The notes under the pieces: generated by a model
Seen by the model: the letters and a program-made list of their open reading frames with translations, nothing else
What the model was told of the DNA's origin: nothing
Databases searched by the model: none
NCBI GenBank assembly: GCA_903834975.1
Contig: CAILKX010000074.1
Span: 1 to 52,993, forward strand
Reading direction: 5' to 3'
Length of the DNA: 52,993 nt
From: an uncultured Curvibacter sp.
GTDB lineage: Bacteria; Pseudomonadota; Gammaproteobacteria; Burkholderiales; Burkholderiaceae_C
Shown: piece after piece, positions 51,093 to 52,993 of the stretch
How the letters are laid out: each line of letters begins with the position of its first letter
Numbering within the stretch: position 1 is the first letter of the stretch
Program-made: the position numbers and the translations under genes

Positions 51093-51152
51093 TTGACAGA
51101 CCCTGAATGGGGTCTATGCAATACTTCAAAAACAGTCAATTTTCTGAAGTAT
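51093..51152 (+). promoter_or_regulatory. Promoter with two dyads before the paiB-like gene
   Basis: TTGACA (51093-51098) and TATGCA (51115-51120; or TGCAAT 51117-51122) form a candidate promoter. The spacer is filled by a dyad, GACCC-N6-GGGTC, running 51099-51114. A second inverted repeat, ATACTTCA (51121-51128) and TGAAGTAT (51145-51152), lies between the -10 region and the start codon at 51156. Both could bind a repressor; the second could also hide the ribosome site in a hairpin. Confidence 0.45.
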
Positions 51153-51155
51153 TCC

Positions 51156-51770
51156 ATGTACATCCCACCGCAGTTTTCCCCCAAAGACCCCCAATGGGCG
51201 GGGCAGTTGATGCGTGAATACCCATTGGCGTCATTGATTACACTGGACGACCAAGGCCAACCTTTCGTCACCCATTTGCCTTTGCATTTTGATGAACAGG
51301 CCCTGTCGCTTTACGGACATTGCGCTCGAGGAAATCCTCACTGGCGTTATTTAGCCGCCCAGCCAACGACCTTGGTGACCTTTTTGGGTCCGCAGGCGTA
51401 CATGTCCCCCCAGGTCTACCCGGACCTCGTTCGGGTGCCCACCTGGAACTATTTGGCGGTTCATGTGACGGTCAAAGCCCAATTGATTGACGAATCGGCC
51501 CCCAAAGAAACCTGGTTGAAAGCCTTGATTGCGGAACACGAGCCCGCTTATGCCGCCCAGTGGCAGGATTTGCCCGAGGAATACACCCAAAAAATGCTTC
51601 AGGCGATCGTCGGGTTCGAGCTCAAAATCGATAAATTGGAATGCAAGTTAAAGCTGAACCAGCACCGTCCGGAATCCCATTTGGCGATGTACAAGGCTTA
51701 TTCAGAATCTGACGACAGCTCGGCACGCGATCTAGCCAATTGGATGCAACGCATTGGAATGGTTTCTTAA
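51156..51770 (+). CDS. FMN-binding negative transcriptional regulator, PaiB family
   Basis: A 204-residue split-barrel flavin-binding protein. MYIPPQFSPKDP at the start, then YPLASLITL, FVTHLPLHFD, GHCARGNPHW and the C-terminal KLECKLKLNQHRP are PaiB hallmarks. PaiB was described as a regulator of sporulation and protease genes in Bacillus; in proteobacteria the role is unclear. ATG 51156 begins the conserved phrase. Dyads just upstream hint at autoregulation. Its end overlaps the likely tadA start. Confidence 0.87.
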   Translation: MYIPPQFSPKDPQWAGQLMREYPLASLITLDDQGQPFVTHLPLHFDEQALSLYGHCARGNPHWRYLAAQPTTLVTFLGPQAYMSPQVYPDLVRVPTWNYLAVHVTVKAQLIDESAPKETWLKALIAEHEPAYAAQWQDLPEEYTQKMLQAIVGFELKIDKLECKLKLNQHRPESHLAMYKAYSESDDSSARDLANWMQRIGMVS

Positions 51771-52932
51771 AGTGGAACATGAGGTTTTTATGGCACAGGC
51801 GTTGGGGCTTGCCCAAGCGGCTGCCCAGGCCGGAGAGGTGCCTGTCGGGGCCTTGGTGGTCAAAGCGGGTCAGGTGATTGCCCGTGCACACAACCAAAAT
51901 ATTGGCCTCAAAGACCCGAGCGCACACGCGGAAATTTTGGCTTTGCGCCAAGCGGCCCAAACTTTGGGCAACCACCGGTTGGAGGGCTGCACCCTGTATG
52001 TCACGCTGGAGCCTTGCGCCATGTGCAGTGGCGCGATTTTGAATGCGCGCTTGTCACAGGTCGTTTTTGGCGCCAGTGAACCGCGAACGGGGGCGGCTGG
52101 CTCGGTATTGAACTTGTTTTCGGAAATCCAACTGAACCACCAAACCAAAATCGAGGGTGGGGTTTTGGCTGAGCACTGCGGACAAATACTCCAAGATTTT
52201 TTTAAGCCACGCCGCCTCAATGCCAGCCCGCTTCGACAAGACGCCTTGCGCTCGCCTGATTCGGCGTTCGAAAATCTGCCCGATTACCCCTGGACACCTC
52301 GTTACTTCAACGACCTTGACGGCGCCACTGGACTTCGACTTCATTACCTCGATGAAGGCCCCCAAGATGCTGACTGCACCTGGTTATGCCTGCACGGGCC
52401 CAATGCCTGGAGCTATCAATTTCGCCACCTGATTCCGACTTTCTTGGCCCAGGGCCATCGGGTGGTGGCGCCCGATTTGATTGGTTTTGGCAAAAGCGAT
52501 AAGCCCAAAAAGGAAGGTTTTCATTCCATTGAGGTCCATCAGCAAATATTGCTTGAGTTGATCCGTCGTTTGAACCATCGGTCAGAAGGCCGTCCCATTG
52601 ACTTGCTGCTGCCTGAAGAAGGCCATCCGGTCGGCATGGCCTTGCTTGAATCCCACCCCCACAGGTTTCGGGGGGAGTTTCGGTGTGTGTCGACGTTCAG
52701 CCGTTCTTCACCAGAACCCGCCCCTTTGGCAGATCCGCCCGATGCCCCTTCTTTGCCTGACGTTGACGCCTACCAAGCCCCTTACCCAGACCCCGGCTAC
52801 CGAGCCGGCCCCCGGGCTTTCAGCCGATTTGAGCGTTTCGGGCACTTGGTCAGCGCCCCTGTCTTTGAGCCTGGTCAACACACAGCCCAAGAGGCTGTGA
52901 GACACTTGATTTCTTCCTCAAGAATGACCTAA
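51754..52932 (+). CDS. tadA: tRNA adenosine(34) deaminase fused to a degenerate haloalkane-dehalogenase-like domain
   Basis: A 392-residue protein, more than twice the usual TadA length. Residues 1-165 are TadA: zinc ligands His58 and Cys88/Cys91, and catalytic Glu60 (HAEI, PCAMC); it makes inosine at the tRNA-Arg(ACG) wobble base. After a linker, residues 180-392 resemble the haloalkane dehalogenase branch (LCLHGPNAWSYQFRHLIP, DLIGFGKSDKP, AYQAPYPDPGYRAG). However, the nucleophile turn expected as QDWGG reads PEEGHPVG, and much of the lid/acid region is shortened, so this half is probably not a hydrolase. Starts at ATG 51754, GTG 51772 or ATG 51790 are possible; TadA similarity favours one of the first two. 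Confidence 0.88.
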   Translation: MEWFLKVEHEVFMAQALGLAQAAAQAGEVPVGALVVKAGQVIARAHNQNIGLKDPSAHAEILALRQAAQTLGNHRLEGCTLYVTLEPCAMCSGAILNARLSQVVFGASEPRTGAAGSVLNLFSEIQLNHQTKIEGGVLAEHCGQILQDFFKPRRLNASPLRQDALRSPDSAFENLPDYPWTPRYFNDLDGATGLRLHYLDEGPQDADCTWLCLHGPNAWSYQFRHLIPTFLAQGHRVVAPDLIGFGKSDKPKKEGFHSIEVHQQILLELIRRLNHRSEGRPIDLLLPEEGHPVGMALLESHPHRFRGEFRCVSTFSRSSPEPAPLADPPDAPSLPDVDAYQAPYPDPGYRAGPRAFSRFERFGHLVSAPVFEPGQHTAQEAVRHLISSSRMT

Positions 52933-52944
52933 AAAGTAAGCCCC

Positions 52945-52993
52945 ATGTCCCACCTCTATATTTACTCGCCCTCGGGCGCTGTTCGTGACAAAG
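52945..52993 (+). CDS. Probable LD-carboxypeptidase, first 16 codons (3' end outside window)
   Basis: ATG 52945 opens MSHLYIYSPSGAVRDK, which resembles the N-terminus of muramoyltetrapeptide (LD-) carboxypeptidases found next to tadA in related bacteria. Only 16 codons are visible, so the call rests on weak similarity and context. Confidence 0.4.
   Translation, partial: MSHLYIYSPSGAVRDK

Overview
The window reads as a GC-rich chromosomal segment of a betaproteobacterium, most likely Burkholderiales and Comamonadaceae-like. This is an inference from the conserved rimP-nusA-infB-rbfA-truB-typA run, smpB/ratA/rnfH next to guaB-guaA, the TACAAT-type -10 boxes, and a tadA gene fused to an alpha/beta-hydrolase domain. 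Coding density is high, and many neighbours overlap by an ATGA start/stop junction.

Layout. (1) 1-7.9 kb holds general functions: the 3' end of an Nramp metal transporter, a secreted dienelactone-hydrolase-like enzyme, a chemoreceptor with several HAMP units, tRNA-Ser(GGA), a large PLP-dependent basic amino acid decarboxylase, fabI, and a thioredoxin-like protein. (2) 7.9-16.4 kb is the transcription/translation operon rimP-nusA-infB-rbfA-truB-typA, preceded by a clear promoter and a long 5'-leader hairpin. (3) 16.4-22.2 kb holds a 3-hydroxyisobutyryl-CoA-hydrolase-like gene, smpB divergent from ratA-rnfH, then guaB-guaA. (4) 22.2-29.4 kb is an AT-richer acquired island abutting the 3' end of guaA. 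It contains a truncated tyrosine integrase cut by an IS3-family remnant, and a complete type I restriction-modification operon (RHH protein-hsdR-hsdM-hsdS) with a candidate operator and terminator.

(5) 29.4-45.7 kb is the main specialised region: an aryl-polyene (APE/xanthomonadin-type) pigment-lipid gene cluster. It has two acyl carrier proteins, two complete ketosynthases, a chain-length-factor-like ketosynthase without the active-site Cys, two hotdog dehydratases, a ketoreductase and an acyl-adenylating ligase. These would build an aryl-capped conjugated polyene on a carrier protein. Two acyltransferases, a GT2 glycosyltransferase, a NodB-type deacetylase, a PAP2-type membrane enzyme, a LolA-like carrier and an MMPL exporter would assemble and move a lipid-linked product to the outer membrane. 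A halogenase-like flavoprotein flanks the cluster. No enzyme making the aromatic starter and no thioesterase is visible.

(6) 45.9-48.6 kb is a 3-hydroxybutyrate dehydrogenase / acetoacetate decarboxylase / patatin operon. (7) 48.7-51 kb holds three tandem bactofilins convergent with a membrane-anchored LytM (M23) peptidase, suggesting a cell-shape or envelope module. (8) 51-53 kb holds a PaiB-like FMN-binding regulator with promoter dyads, the tadA-hydrolase fusion, and the first codons of a probable LD-carboxypeptidase.

No CRISPR array or rRNA was seen. All assignments come from reading motifs; no searches were run.
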